Made by a program: the position numbers and the translations under genes. 20,430 nt of DNA from JBQTKD01 sp052386455 (GTDB lineage: Bacteria > Actinomycetota > Actinomycetes > Sporichthyales > Sporichthyaceae), in NCBI GenBank assembly GCA_052386455.1, contig JBQTKD010000090.1, positions 1 through 20,430 on the forward strand, given 5' to 3'. The notes under the pieces are model-generated. The model saw only the letters and a program-made list of their open reading frames with translations, had not been told where the DNA came from and did not search any database. Positions 13,569 through 20,430 of this stretch are shown piece by piece (the stretch's first letter is position 1; each line of letters opens with the position of its first letter).

Positions 13569-14406
13569 CCAGGTCCTCCGGGTAGCCGTACATGCGGGCG
13601 AGGAACATCTGTTCTTCGCGCCGGCCCGGAGTCGGAGCGGGAGCCTGCAGCAGGCCTTCTCGCTCCATCTTCTCGACGACCTTCGGGTCGCGGACGAACG
13701 GAACGCCGGCCTTGCCCTCGAAGAAGGTCTCCTCGAAGGGCCGGCGCGGGCGCTGCCCGCCGGCCTTCTGGCCCTCGGCGGAGTACCCGACGAGCTGCAC
13801 CCACACCGGGACCCAGCTGTCGGGGACGCCGAGGATCTCGCGGACCTTGGCCTGCGAGGACGGGCGACCGATCGTGTGCAGACAGGTGCCCAGGCCCTGG
13901 TTGACGGCGGCGAGGGTGGCGACCGCGCAGGCGCCGACGGTCTCGGAGTACGCCATGGCGGCCGAGGCCTCGTGTGGCAGGTCGTGCAGGATCTCGTGGA
14001 TCGAGGCCATGCCGGCCGGAGTCTCCACGGCCCGCTCGATGGCGTCGATGATGCGCGTCTTGCTCCAGCCGTAGGCCGAAGGGAGCGCGCCGCACTCGAT
14101 GAGCTCCTGGGTGTTGATCGCGAACTTGTCCGTGGTGGCGGAGTCGACGTCGGCGAAGATGTAGATCCACACCGGAGCCTGAACGTGCGCACCCTGCCAG
14201 TTGTCCGCCTTGAGCAGTTCTTCGCGGGTGTCGTCGTCGAGCTCGTCGCGCCAGACGACGATCGCGCGCCACGGCTGCAGGTTGCCGGGGCAGGTGGTCC
14301 AGCGGATGACCTCGAGGATCTCCTGGACCTTCTCGCGCTCCACCGGCTCGTACGTCTTGAACCACCGGACGCTTCGACGGCTGCCGACGGCTTCCAGGAA
14401 CTCCAT
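13561..14406 (-). CDS. Nitroreductase-family FMN-dependent oxidoreductase
   Basis: A 281-residue flavoprotein of the nitroreductase superfamily. The N-terminal FMN-phosphate motif is SRRSVRWF (9-16), followed by TTCPGNLQPWRAIVVW (37-52), where the usual Pro-Ser is Cys-Pro. TVGACAVATLAAVNQGLGTCLHTIG is the central helix and flavin-contact segment, and VPVWVQLVGYSAEG is the last core strand. A C-terminal extension of about 70 residues (PFEETFFEGKAGVPFV onward) is longer than in minimal NfsB-type enzymes. ATG 14406 has GGAGGAGAGG upstream. It is the first gene of the leftward operon, directly below an operator-rich region. Within a CoA-thioester pathway it may reduce an enone or a CoA intermediate rather than a nitro group. 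Confidence 0.88.
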   Translation of the reverse strand: MEFLEAVGSRRSVRWFKTYEPVEREKVQEILEVIRWTTCPGNLQPWRAIVVWRDELDDDTREELLKADNWQGAHVQAPVWIYIFADVDSATTDKFAINTQELIECGALPSAYGWSKTRIIDAIERAVETPAGMASIHEILHDLPHEASAAMAYSETVGACAVATLAAVNQGLGTCLHTIGRPSSQAKVREILGVPDSWVPVWVQLVGYSAEGQKAGGQRPRRPFEETFFEGKAGVPFVRDPKVVEKMEREGLLQAPAPTPGRREEQMFLARMYGYPEDLDD

Positions 14407-14478
14407 GACCGACCCTCTCCTCCGAAAGCGGCGCCCAGCCCCGTCGCCGCGGCCCGCAGCACCACTCTCGGCGGAGTT

Positions 14479-14540
14479 GGAGTCGGCGACAATGGACAGA
14501 AGTCCAAACGGCGATAGGTCGTTTTGGACTCGGTGACAAT
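14479..14540. promoter_or_regulatory. Dense operator-like repeats between the PucR regulator and the catabolic operon
   Basis: Three overlapping symmetries fill this gap. AGTCCAAA (14501-14508) and TTTGGACT (14523-14530) form an inverted repeat with a 14-base centre. TGGAC (14493-14497) and GTCCA (14502-14506) form a second, tighter one. GGAGTCGGCGACAAT (14479-14493) and GGACTCGGTGACAAT (14526-14540) are a direct repeat, matching at 13 of 15 positions. The region lies 73-134 bases upstream of the nitroreductase ATG, where promoter and regulator sites are expected. The PucR-type protein encoded next door is the obvious candidate ligand. The right copy ends at the PucR stop codon. Confidence 0.6.
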
Positions 14541-15737
14541 TCAGCCTCGACGATCTCGCTGGACGTACCAGTACTCCAGCGCCCACCAGACCTTGATGAT
14601 CGTCTCGGTGTCGGTCAGGTCCACACCGGTGATCGCCTCGAACCGCTCCAGGCGGTACCGCAGCGTGTTCGTGTGGATGTTCAGCGCCTCCGCGGCGTCG
14701 GGCGCCGAGCGTTTGCGGTCCAGGAAGACCCGCACGGATTCGAGCAGGACCTCGGCCATCCGGCTGTCCGCGAGGACCTTCGCGACATACCGGTTGTAGA
14801 GCGCCTCGCCGAGTTCGCTCTCCTGGACGACTGCGATGCGGATGGACAGCGACTCGCTGTCCACCAGGCCGCGACGCCCGTACTTCACGGCGACGTTGAG
14901 CAGTCGCGTGGCCTCCGCCCAGGCGTGCGGGAGGTCGGCCACCTCGACCGGCCCGACGGTGGCCAGCACGACGCTGCCGTCGTCCGGCGGGGTCGGACGC
15001 TTGCGTGCCAGGCCCGCGAGGTCGGCGTCGACCGGGCCGACGATCGGCGCGAACCGGTCGTCGGCGCAGCTGCGCTCCAGGTGCCGCGAGAGCGTGAGCG
15101 AATCCCCGGCGTGAAACGTGCCATCGCTCGCTCGCAGGCTCGCGAGATGCCTGGCTCGGAAGACCCAGTACCGGTGGTCCGCGTGCAGGCCGTGGGCCGA
15201 CCCGACGTGCAGCATCTCCGAGGCGAGCAGGTTGCCGGACAGGACCTGCTGGAGGAAGTCGAGGCGTTGGCGCTCCTCGCGGCGGGCCACCTCGAGTTCG
15301 ATGTCGTGCCGGGCGGAGGTCAGCCGATCGGACAGCCGGTCGGTCATCGCCCACAGGCGTTGCGTGCCGGCGAGGATCACGTCGAACGGGACGCCCTCGG
15401 CCGAGGCACGGGCGAAGAAGGCATCGCGCACCACCGCCACCACCGCGCGGTACGCCTTCGCCACGTCCTCGGCCGGGACGCCCTGCAGCGCGCGGTACTG
15501 CGCGGACTGCATCTCGCTCTCGCTGATCTCGGCTGGGAGTTCGTCCTGCCCCTCCAACGTCTCCGCAACCCGGATCACGTTGCGCCGCGACGAGCGCAGC
15601 AGTTCCTCGTCCGGGATGCGGGCGTAGGAGGGGAACGACTTTCGGACGACGGCCACCTGCGCGACGGCCAGTTCTTCGACCGAGTCGCGCAGCCACTCCG
15701 CGATGCTTGCGAGTGGGGCCCGTTCCACAACCGTCAT
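14541..15737 (-). CDS. PucR/CdaR-type transcriptional regulator
   Basis: A 398-residue regulator. The N-terminal half is helical (SIAEWLRDSVEELAVAQVAV; VAKAYRAVVAVVRDAFF) and probably senses a small molecule. A central GGDEF-like/CdaR region follows, with HADHRYWVFRARHL and VVLATVGPVEVADLPHAWAEA. The C-terminus is the HTH_30 domain: LLESVRVFLDRKRSAPDAA, EALNIHTNTLRYRLERFEAITGVDL. Such proteins usually activate neighbouring catabolic genes in response to a pathway substrate. The gene lies directly upstream of the nitroreductase-thiolase operon on the same strand, separated by 134 bp of operator-like repeats. ATG 15737 has no strong ribosome site. Its upstream gap contains a dispersed structured repeat. 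Confidence 0.88.
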   Translation of the reverse strand: MTVVERAPLASIAEWLRDSVEELAVAQVAVVRKSFPSYARIPDEELLRSSRRNVIRVAETLEGQDELPAEISESEMQSAQYRALQGVPAEDVAKAYRAVVAVVRDAFFARASAEGVPFDVILAGTQRLWAMTDRLSDRLTSARHDIELEVARREERQRLDFLQQVLSGNLLASEMLHVGSAHGLHADHRYWVFRARHLASLRASDGTFHAGDSLTLSRHLERSCADDRFAPIVGPVDADLAGLARKRPTPPDDGSVVLATVGPVEVADLPHAWAEATRLLNVAVKYGRRGLVDSESLSIRIAVVQESELGEALYNRYVAKVLADSRMAEVLLESVRVFLDRKRSAPDAAEALNIHTNTLRYRLERFEAITGVDLTDTETIIKVWWALEYWYVQRDRRG

Positions 15738-15753
15738 TGCATCAGTGCGTGTT

Positions 15754-15835
15754 CGCTTCGCTCAACGCAGCTCCCTCGCCTCGGGAGAGCCCAAGCACTC
15801 GTTCCTCGCACTTGCCTCTCCTCTCGGCTCAGTCG
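15754..15835 (+). repeat. Dispersed structured repeat, copy A
   Basis: This stretch shares five exact blocks, in the same order and nearly the same spacing, with the reverse complement of 18563-18645: CGCTTCGCTC, AGCTCC, CTCGG, CTCGTTCCTCGC and CTCAGTCG. The bases around the CTCGTTCCTCGC core differ between copies yet can pair in each: CAAG with CTTG here, GGGCC with GGCCC in copy B. Changed but complementary arms suggest that a hairpin is conserved. The repeat fills the gap between the substrate-binding-protein stop, which it overlaps, and the PucR start. Confidence 0.65.
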
Positions 15836-17349
15836 TGCGTGAAGATCACGTGCTGGTCTGGGTCGGGCTGCCAGCCGTTGGGCGTCCCGTCCGGGTTGGA
15901 CTTCGTGTTGGAGTTCTCGTACTTGTACATGAACTCCCGGCCCTGTCCGAGGTCGCGCTTCCAGCTGTTGCCGTGCCGCTCGGTGGCCACGTACTGGAAC
16001 TTCTGGTCCAGCGACGCGTCGGACTTCCACACCGTGCCGTTGCCGAGGGTGGCCATGAGCTTCTCGCGGGTCAGGTTCGGACCGACCTCGGTGGCCGCCT
16101 GGGCGAAGATGTTGATGCCCACGTACCCGGCCTGCACGATGTGGTGCACGTTGCCCATGTTGGTGCGGGCGTACTTCGCCATCACGGCCATCAGCTCGGT
16201 GCCCCAGAAGCGGTACGTGGTGTTGGTCCAGTACCGGCCCGCCGGCCAGTTGCCGTAGAGGGAGCCGACGATCTCCGAGCCCATGTGGTTGCCGGAGATT
16301 CCGCGGGGCGGGTAGTAGCCCTGCTGTGCCGATTCGACGAGGAACTTCGTGATGGTGGCGGGGTTGATGACGTAGTGGATGATGTGCTCCGGCGCCGCCG
16401 CGCGCATCGCGAGCACCTGGCCGGACATCGAGGCCTCGGAGATCGAGACGTCGGCCTTCTTGACGAGCTTGCTGCCGCCGGCGTCCATGATTTTCTTGAC
16501 CTCGTTGCACGCCAACTGCATCTCCGGCGACGTGAGGCAGATCAGCCCGTAGGTCTTCGGCTTGACCACGTTGTTCGCCCAGTTCGCCCCGGCCATCGCC
16601 TCGTGGATCATCGACATGTGGGTGGGGAACATGTACGGGTCCTGCCACTCGGTCTGGCTGTAGGCCCACGCGCCGACGTAGGGCAGCCGATACTGCGCCA
16701 GGTCGTCGTGGATCGAGGCCGTCGCCCAGTCGATGCCGGTGACCAGCGAGAAGACTTTGTCCTGCGAGACGAGCTTTTTGATACAGGCCTTCGCGCGCGA
16801 GACCTCGCCGGGGCCGTCGTCGCAGTCGACGATGGCCAGGCGCCGGCCGAGCACGCCGCCCCGGTCGTTGATGGCGGCCGCCGTGGCCATGTTGCCCCGT
16901 GCCTGAGGAGCCGTCAGAACGTTGCCCAGCGCCATGCCGTGCATGTTGATCGAGCCGAGTGTGATCAGGTCCTTGGTGATCCCGCGGTCGGTGGCGCCGC
17001 CCTTCTGTTCGTAGATCGTCTGGTCGGCGGACGCCGCCTTCGGTGCGGCGGCGGGCTTCGTCGCCGCGGCGGGCTTCTTGGCGGCGGCGGGCTTCGTCGC
17101 CGCGGCCGCAGGCTTCGCCGCGACGGCGGCGCTCGCGGCCGGCGCGGCGGGCTTCGCGGCAGGTGCCGGTGCGGCCTCCGCGTCCCTGGCGGGCGCCTGC
17201 GCCGGAGCAGGTTCGGCGGCGGGCGCCGCCGGTTCTACGGCCTGTGCCACCGCCGAGTCGTCGCCGTCGGATCCGCAGGCCGCCAACAGCAGCCCGAGCG
17301 AGGTGATGATCGGAAGCGCCTTGGCGATCGCGCCCATGCGTCTCGTCAT
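15829..17349 (-). CDS. Substrate-binding lipoprotein, branched-chain amino acid ABC transporter type (Peripla_BP_6)
   Basis: A 506-residue lipoprotein. ATG 17349 is chosen because it starts a lipoprotein signal peptide (MTRRMGAIAKALPIITSLGL) ending in the lipobox LAAC, with AGGGAGAAGG upstream; the longer in-frame extension to 17409 spoils this. After the Cys comes an Ala/Pro/Lys-rich linker of about 75 residues with repeated AAKPAAA units, perhaps spanning the cell wall. The binding domain (from about residue 110) has ITLGSINMHG, GNMATAAAINDRGGVLGRRL, VDCDDGPGEVSRAKACIKKL and later YYPPRGISGNHMG, all typical of type I LIV-like binding proteins. No permease or ATPase genes are in the window, so the transporter partners lie elsewhere or it serves another function. 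It likely binds the substrate of the adjacent catabolic operon. Confidence 0.9.
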   Translation of the reverse strand: MTRRMGAIAKALPIITSLGLLLAACGSDGDDSAVAQAVEPAAPAAEPAPAQAPARDAEAAPAPAAKPAAPAASAAVAAKPAAAATKPAAAKKPAAATKPAAAPKAASADQTIYEQKGGATDRGITKDLITLGSINMHGMALGNVLTAPQARGNMATAAAINDRGGVLGRRLAIVDCDDGPGEVSRAKACIKKLVSQDKVFSLVTGIDWATASIHDDLAQYRLPYVGAWAYSQTEWQDPYMFPTHMSMIHEAMAGANWANNVVKPKTYGLICLTSPEMQLACNEVKKIMDAGGSKLVKKADVSISEASMSGQVLAMRAAAPEHIIHYVINPATITKFLVESAQQGYYPPRGISGNHMGSEIVGSLYGNWPAGRYWTNTTYRFWGTELMAVMAKYARTNMGNVHHIVQAGYVGINIFAQAATEVGPNLTREKLMATLGNGTVWKSDASLDQKFQYVATERHGNSWKRDLGQGREFMYKYENSNTKSNPDGTPNGWQPDPDQHVIFTHD

Positions 17350-17460
17350 TGAGATTGGCCCCTTCTCCCTGAGGCCTTCATGCTCGACCGCGCCGCACGC
17401 GAAAACCATGGACGGATCGCCGAATCCAGGGGCCCCCGTTTGTGTGGGCCGACAACGCGG

Positions 17461-18546
17461 TTACGCCCAGGTGATCACGGCGCTGTGTGGATGCGCGATG
17501 CCCAGCAGCTCCACGCCGGCTCCCGGCCAGGTCTGCAGCCGCAGCACGAACTCCACGCCTTCGCGGGCGTTGCGGCCGCGCGGCTCGAGCGAGAGCCGGG
17601 CCAGTGGGGCCTGCGCGGTCGCCTTGTCGCCCAAGGCGGCGAAGCCGGCGTTCACGGCCGTGCGCTCGCCTTCGGAGACGTACTGCCAGAACAGCGAGTG
17701 CCAGACGACCGTCACCGATCCCTGCGCCGGCTGCAACTGCCCCAGCGTCGACGCCGCGCGCTGCCGGCGGATGTAGACGGGATGGGCGAGAGCCAAGTCG
17801 ATGGCGGCACGCAACCGCGCGAGCCGGCCGATCTGATCGGGCCAGACGAACGCCGTCAGCCGGCGCCGGCCCTCCGGCGTCGCGACGTCGACCGGGTCGC
17901 GGTCCACGCCGGACCGGGAGACGACGTTCAGCGGGGCGATCCGCGGCCGGTTGCCGGCCCACGCCACCGGCAGCCGCACCGGCGAGTCGCTCGGGCCGAG
18001 CCGGCTTCCGTCGGCCAGTTCGAACCGGACGAGGTCTGGGCGCAGGTTGAGGCCCGCGCTCGCGCCGAGCTCCAGGAGCCGCACCGGCAGGTTGAAGCGT
18101 CCCGCAAGGACCAGCAGCCCGCCGGCCAACGCCGCACACCGGTTGATCTCGTTGGTCTGCGGCGCCTGGGCGAGCCCTGCGCGCACGTCGGGCATCCGAT
18201 GCACCAGCACGTCGCGGAACGCCGCCCATGCCGCGGCGGCGTCGAACGGCTCGGCGTCCCGGCCGCGCACGCTCGGGTAGAAGCGGGCCAGATCCGGCGC
18301 CTCCCCGGCGAGCGCGAACCCGTGCACCGTGCCGAGCAGTCGCAGCGCCGCCCCGGCCCGGACCGGGTCGCCGACGAAGCCCTCGAACGCGGCGGCCGTG
18401 GGCCCGCCGGCCTGGTAGTCCAGCACGGCGTGCGCGAGCAGGCCGGCGTAGATCGGCGAGCCCAGCTCGTGGCACGCGGCGACGTGCCGGCGCAGATGGG
18501 CCAGCACCTCCAGCGGCGCCGGCGCGACCAACTCCTCGATGGGCAC
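17461..18546 (-). CDS. DUF2332 family protein
   Basis: A 361-residue member of the actinobacterial/proteobacterial DUF2332 family, function unknown. It matches the family as I recall it: LRRHVAACHELGSPIYAGLL near the N-terminus, then TNEINRCAALAGGLLVLAGR, LLELGASAGLNLRPDL (a methyltransferase-motif-like Gly-rich loop), GNRPRIAPLNVVSRSGVDRDP, FVWPDQIGRLARLRAAI and VTVVWHSLFWQYV. The SAM-motif resemblance suggests, but does not prove, a methyltransferase-like fold. GTG 18546 is chosen because the family normally starts shortly before LRRH. The frame is open to 18834, but that upstream stretch is repeat B plus unrelated sequence. No strong ribosome site is seen. It is separated from the lipoprotein gene by 111 bp. 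Confidence 0.82.
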   Translation of the reverse strand: MPIEELVAPAPLEVLAHLRRHVAACHELGSPIYAGLLAHAVLDYQAGGPTAAAFEGFVGDPVRAGAALRLLGTVHGFALAGEAPDLARFYPSVRGRDAEPFDAAAAWAAFRDVLVHRMPDVRAGLAQAPQTNEINRCAALAGGLLVLAGRFNLPVRLLELGASAGLNLRPDLVRFELADGSRLGPSDSPVRLPVAWAGNRPRIAPLNVVSRSGVDRDPVDVATPEGRRRLTAFVWPDQIGRLARLRAAIDLALAHPVYIRRQRAASTLGQLQPAQGSVTVVWHSLFWQYVSEGERTAVNAGFAALGDKATAQAPLARLSLEPRGRNAREGVEFVLRLQTWPGAGVELLGIAHPHSAVITWA

Positions 18547-18562
18547 CCCGAAACGGTACAAG

Positions 18563-18645
18563 CGACTGAGGCGAGCGAAACGCGGGCCAGCGAGGAACGA
18601 GCGGCCCAGCGTTTCCGAGCCGATGGAGCTTGTTGGAGCGAAGCG
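18563..18645 (-). repeat. Dispersed structured repeat, copy B (inverted relative to copy A)
   Basis: The reverse complement of this stretch carries the same five blocks as 15754-15835. Here the core CTCGTTCCTCGC is flanked by GGGCC and GGCCC, a five-pair stem with the core in the loop. It lies 17 bases upstream of the preferred DUF2332 start (GTG 18546). It is open in the DUF2332 frame, so a gene caller may extend the protein wrongly through it. Copies A and B bracket the lipoprotein and DUF2332 genes. Confidence 0.65.
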
Positions 18646-18836
18646 GAAGTGAGGTGTTCGCTCGGCCTCGCGGGCGGATGTCCGATTCGCCGCGTATACC
18701 CGTTTGGCGCAGTTGGCTGGTGAGCCCTTCCCCGCGCGGGTCAGGCTGACGCTCGTCCACTCGGGCCGCAGGACTGGCCCGCCGGCCGTGCGGCCCGGGT
18801 GGAGGGCTTGGCAGACGCCACAGGGGGGGGCCACAC
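18646..18836. other. Divergent intergenic region
   Basis: Together with repeat B this forms the 290-bp gap between the leftward DUF2332 gene and the rightward membrane protein. It contains a lone TATACC (about 18695-18700) and a run of eight G before ATG 18837, but no promoter hexamer pair that I trust on either strand and no convincing small gene. Its in-frame openness on the minus strand looks like ordinary high-GC behaviour. Confidence 0.5.
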
Positions 18837-20315
18837 ATGAGCACGTCCGAAACCGACGTCGCAGTAGCCGAGGTCGTCAAGGCCGAGATAAAGGTCGCCG
18901 AGCGGCTGCTGCCGCGTCCGCGCCGCCACTCGGAGGACGACGCGGCACACGAGTTCGACGAGGTCGATCTCGCCGAGGAGGAGCACGTCCTCATCGCCAC
19001 CGAGTACTTCGACACCCAGAGCACGGTCGCCGAAGACGACGTTGAAGCCGACGTCGAAGCCGACACCGCCCCGGTCGCGGAGGCGGAAGCCGTTGCGACC
19101 GAGGAGGTCGAGCCCATCGGTGCCCGGTCCGCGGCGCTGCGGGCCCGCAAGGCGGCCGCCGAGGCGCAGCGCACGCAGCGGCTGGCTCCGGTCAATCGCC
19201 GCCACGGCGTGCTGGGCCTGGCCATGCTCCTGGTGCTCGCCTACCAGGTCGTCCCGGCCCTGGTGCCGGGCGGACACGTGGGCGTCAACCTCTTCCTGGC
19301 CGCCATGGCGTGGGGTCTGTGGAGCTCGCGCCGGGTCGCGCCGCTGCAGGCGAAGGGCGGCCGCCGCCGCGCCGAGCTCGTCAGCGAGGGACACGGCGGC
19401 CGGCGCCGCAACCTGCTCGGTTGGACCGGCGTCGTGCTCCTGGCGATCGCCTGCTGGGCACCGGATCCGACCAACGTCGCCGACAGGTTCTCCCCGCTCG
19501 CCATCGTGGCCGCGGTGCTGCTGCTGATCGGGATCACCGCCGAGCCGCCCGGGTTCGTGGCCCGTGCCGCCGCCACGGCGCCGCTGCGCATGCTCGGGCG
19601 CCTCACGTTCCCGCTGCTCGGCTACCTCGTCGCTCTCCTCGGCGTCCTGCCGGCGATCCTGAACTGGGAGCCGAACGCCTTCTTCCGCGGTCTCGGCGTG
19701 ACTCTCTCCGCAGGCGCCGCCTACCTGACGATGCGTCACTACCAGCGCGGTCAGAGCGCCGCGATCGAACGGGCCAAGCACCGCAACCCGTACGTGGTCG
19801 GCGCCATCGCCTCGCTCGCGGCGCTCGGCCTGGCCTTCACCGCCCCCGGCCAGACCGACGCGAAGCCTGCGAAGTTCCAGGCCGCGGTGGAGAGTTCGCC
19901 GCTGCCCGCCACCACCCCGGCATTGCCGTTCGCGGACCGCTGCTGGGCCATCGCCCCGACCTACGTGCAGGCGACCTGCTCCTACGGCGCCGACGACGCG
20001 AAGGTCACCGTTGCCCTCACCGGCGACCAGAGCGCAGCGTCCTGGCTGCCCGCCCTGCAGGGCCTGGCACTGGCGAAGGGCTGGCAGGTCACGTCCTATC
20101 TCGCCTCGAACTGCTCCCCGGCCGTCGGCTCCACCGACGCCGCCTGCACCGCCTGGATCGACGGCGTCGCCAAGTCGGTCGAGAACGGCGGCTACGACCT
20201 GATCGTCGTCTCCGGCGGCACCGGCGAGGCCGGCGGCACCTTCGGCGAGAAGCTTCGCCGCGAGGGCCTCACCGTGATCGGCATGCCGGAACTGCTCGCC
20301 CCCCAAGCCAACTAA
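18837..20315 (+). CDS. Degenerate acyltransferase-3/SGNH-like membrane protein (probable pseudoenzyme)
   Basis: A 492-residue protein. Residues 1-118 are acidic and probably disordered in the cytoplasm. Residues 119-337 look like a shrunken OafA/YrhL acyltransferase: NRRHGVLGLAMLLVLAYQVVP, PGGHVGVNLFLAAMAWGL, LGRLTFPLLGYLVALLGVL and a final GAAYLTMRHY. About seven hydrophobic segments are visible, against the usual ten or so. The Arg and His of the family R-X10-H motif are Leu127 and Gln137 here. The C-terminal part aligns to the SGNH domain normally fused to such enzymes (GDQSAASWLPALQGLA, CSPA, YDLIVVSGG). The nucleophile motif GDSH is GDQS (396-399), and the distal Asp-x-x-His region is absent. 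Ancestry looks clear; catalysis looks lost. ATG 18837 follows a weak G-rich ribosome site. Confidence 0.72.
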   Translation: MSTSETDVAVAEVVKAEIKVAERLLPRPRRHSEDDAAHEFDEVDLAEEEHVLIATEYFDTQSTVAEDDVEADVEADTAPVAEAEAVATEEVEPIGARSAALRARKAAAEAQRTQRLAPVNRRHGVLGLAMLLVLAYQVVPALVPGGHVGVNLFLAAMAWGLWSSRRVAPLQAKGGRRRAELVSEGHGGRRRNLLGWTGVVLLAIACWAPDPTNVADRFSPLAIVAAVLLLIGITAEPPGFVARAAATAPLRMLGRLTFPLLGYLVALLGVLPAILNWEPNAFFRGLGVTLSAGAAYLTMRHYQRGQSAAIERAKHRNPYVVGAIASLAALGLAFTAPGQTDAKPAKFQAAVESSPLPATTPALPFADRCWAIAPTYVQATCSYGADDAKVTVALTGDQSAASWLPALQGLALAKGWQVTSYLASNCSPAVGSTDAACTAWIDGVAKSVENGGYDLIVVSGGTGEAGGTFGEKLRREGLTVIGMPELLAPQAN

Positions 20316-20430
20316 CGACCCCGCCAGAAGGGGGGCAGGCCCAGCAGGGGGCGGCCCCCAACGAAGTTGTTGACCAAGGCCGCGGGCGGGGCGGAATTGT
20401 GGGTGCGGTCCAATCCGCCGGAGCGGCCCT
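20312..20430 (-). CDS. 3' end of an unidentified gene entering from the right edge
   Basis: Reading leftward from the window edge there is an open frame of 38 codons ending at TAG 20314-20312. Its predicted C-terminus includes GLDRTHNSAPPAALVNNFV and ends in PPFWRGR. Third codon positions are mostly G or C, and the composition (LVNNFVGGRPLLGLPPFW) looks like a real protein end rather than noise. It overlaps the stop of the convergent membrane protein by four bases. The family is not recognised, and no start is inside the window. Confidence 0.45.
   Translation of the reverse strand, partial: GRSGGLDRTHNSAPPAALVNNFVGGRPLLGLPPFWRGR

Noticed and set aside
17425..17440. GGGGCCCC as terminator between DUF2332 and the lipoprotein
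   Set aside because: The palindrome has no loop and no T-tract in the direction of transcription; it is likely a composition effect.
18547..18834. N-terminal extension of the DUF2332 protein to 457 residues
   Set aside because: The extra 96 codons are repeat B and non-protein-like sequence; the family normally starts close to the LRRH segment.
18741..20306. 521-codon minus-strand open frame opposite the membrane protein
   Set aside because: The plus frame has membrane helices and acyltransferase/SGNH landmarks; the minus frame is His/Arg/Gly-rich without domains.

Overview
The window is very GC-rich, with codon third positions almost always G or C, and it carries several families typical of Actinomycetota: a DUF6758 protein, a 13E12/DUF222 HNH protein behind a mycobacterial-type LexA box, a DUF2332 protein, a PucR regulator and a large cyclase-like/ATPase/LuxR regulator. 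The sequence supports a filamentous or soil actinomycete; a Frankiales/Sporichthya-like relative is only a guess. I see no rRNA, tRNA or CRISPR array and no complete insertion sequence.

Layout. 1-2640: a DUF6758 protein (-), diverging from a Nudix hydrolase-trmB pair (+) that overlaps by ATGA, then a class I methyltransferase (-) converging on trmB inside a perfect 12-bp inverted repeat that holds both stop codons. 2774-5055: a membrane-anchored unknown protein broken by a one-base frameshift, then an SOS-box-controlled 13E12 HNH protein with a terminator-like hairpin. 5152-8540: a very large regulator (degenerate class III cyclase domain, P-loop ATPase, helical repeats, LuxR HTH), also broken by a one-base deletion. 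8620-9675: two paralogous exported SnoaL/NTF2-like proteins with nearly identical leaders. 9759-10399: a Phd/VapB-type antitoxin and PIN toxin. 10401-14406 (-): a compact catabolic operon, read in the order nitroreductase, small SAM-like-domain protein, acyl-CoA synthetase, SCP2-type thiolase. Upstream of it lie an operator-rich intergenic region and a PucR-type regulator. 15829-18546 (-): a branched-chain-amino-acid-type substrate-binding lipoprotein and a DUF2332 protein, flanked by two inverted copies of a short structured repeat. 18837-20315 (+): a degenerate acyltransferase-3/SGNH-like membrane protein, converging on the 3' end of an unidentified gene that enters from the right edge.

How the genes fit together. 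The best-supported functional unit is the 10401-17349 region. A solute-binding lipoprotein could capture a carboxylate-like substrate, a ligase could activate it to a CoA thioester, a flavin reductase could act on it, and a thiolase could cleave it, under a PucR regulator. The substrate cannot be read from sequence. Its unusual parts are a thiolase that lacks the second catalytic cysteine and a 120-residue stand-alone protein resembling a recombinase core-binding domain, embedded between the metabolic genes.

Both frameshifted genes are restored by adding back a single base. Sequencing or assembly error is therefore a serious alternative to real pseudogenization.
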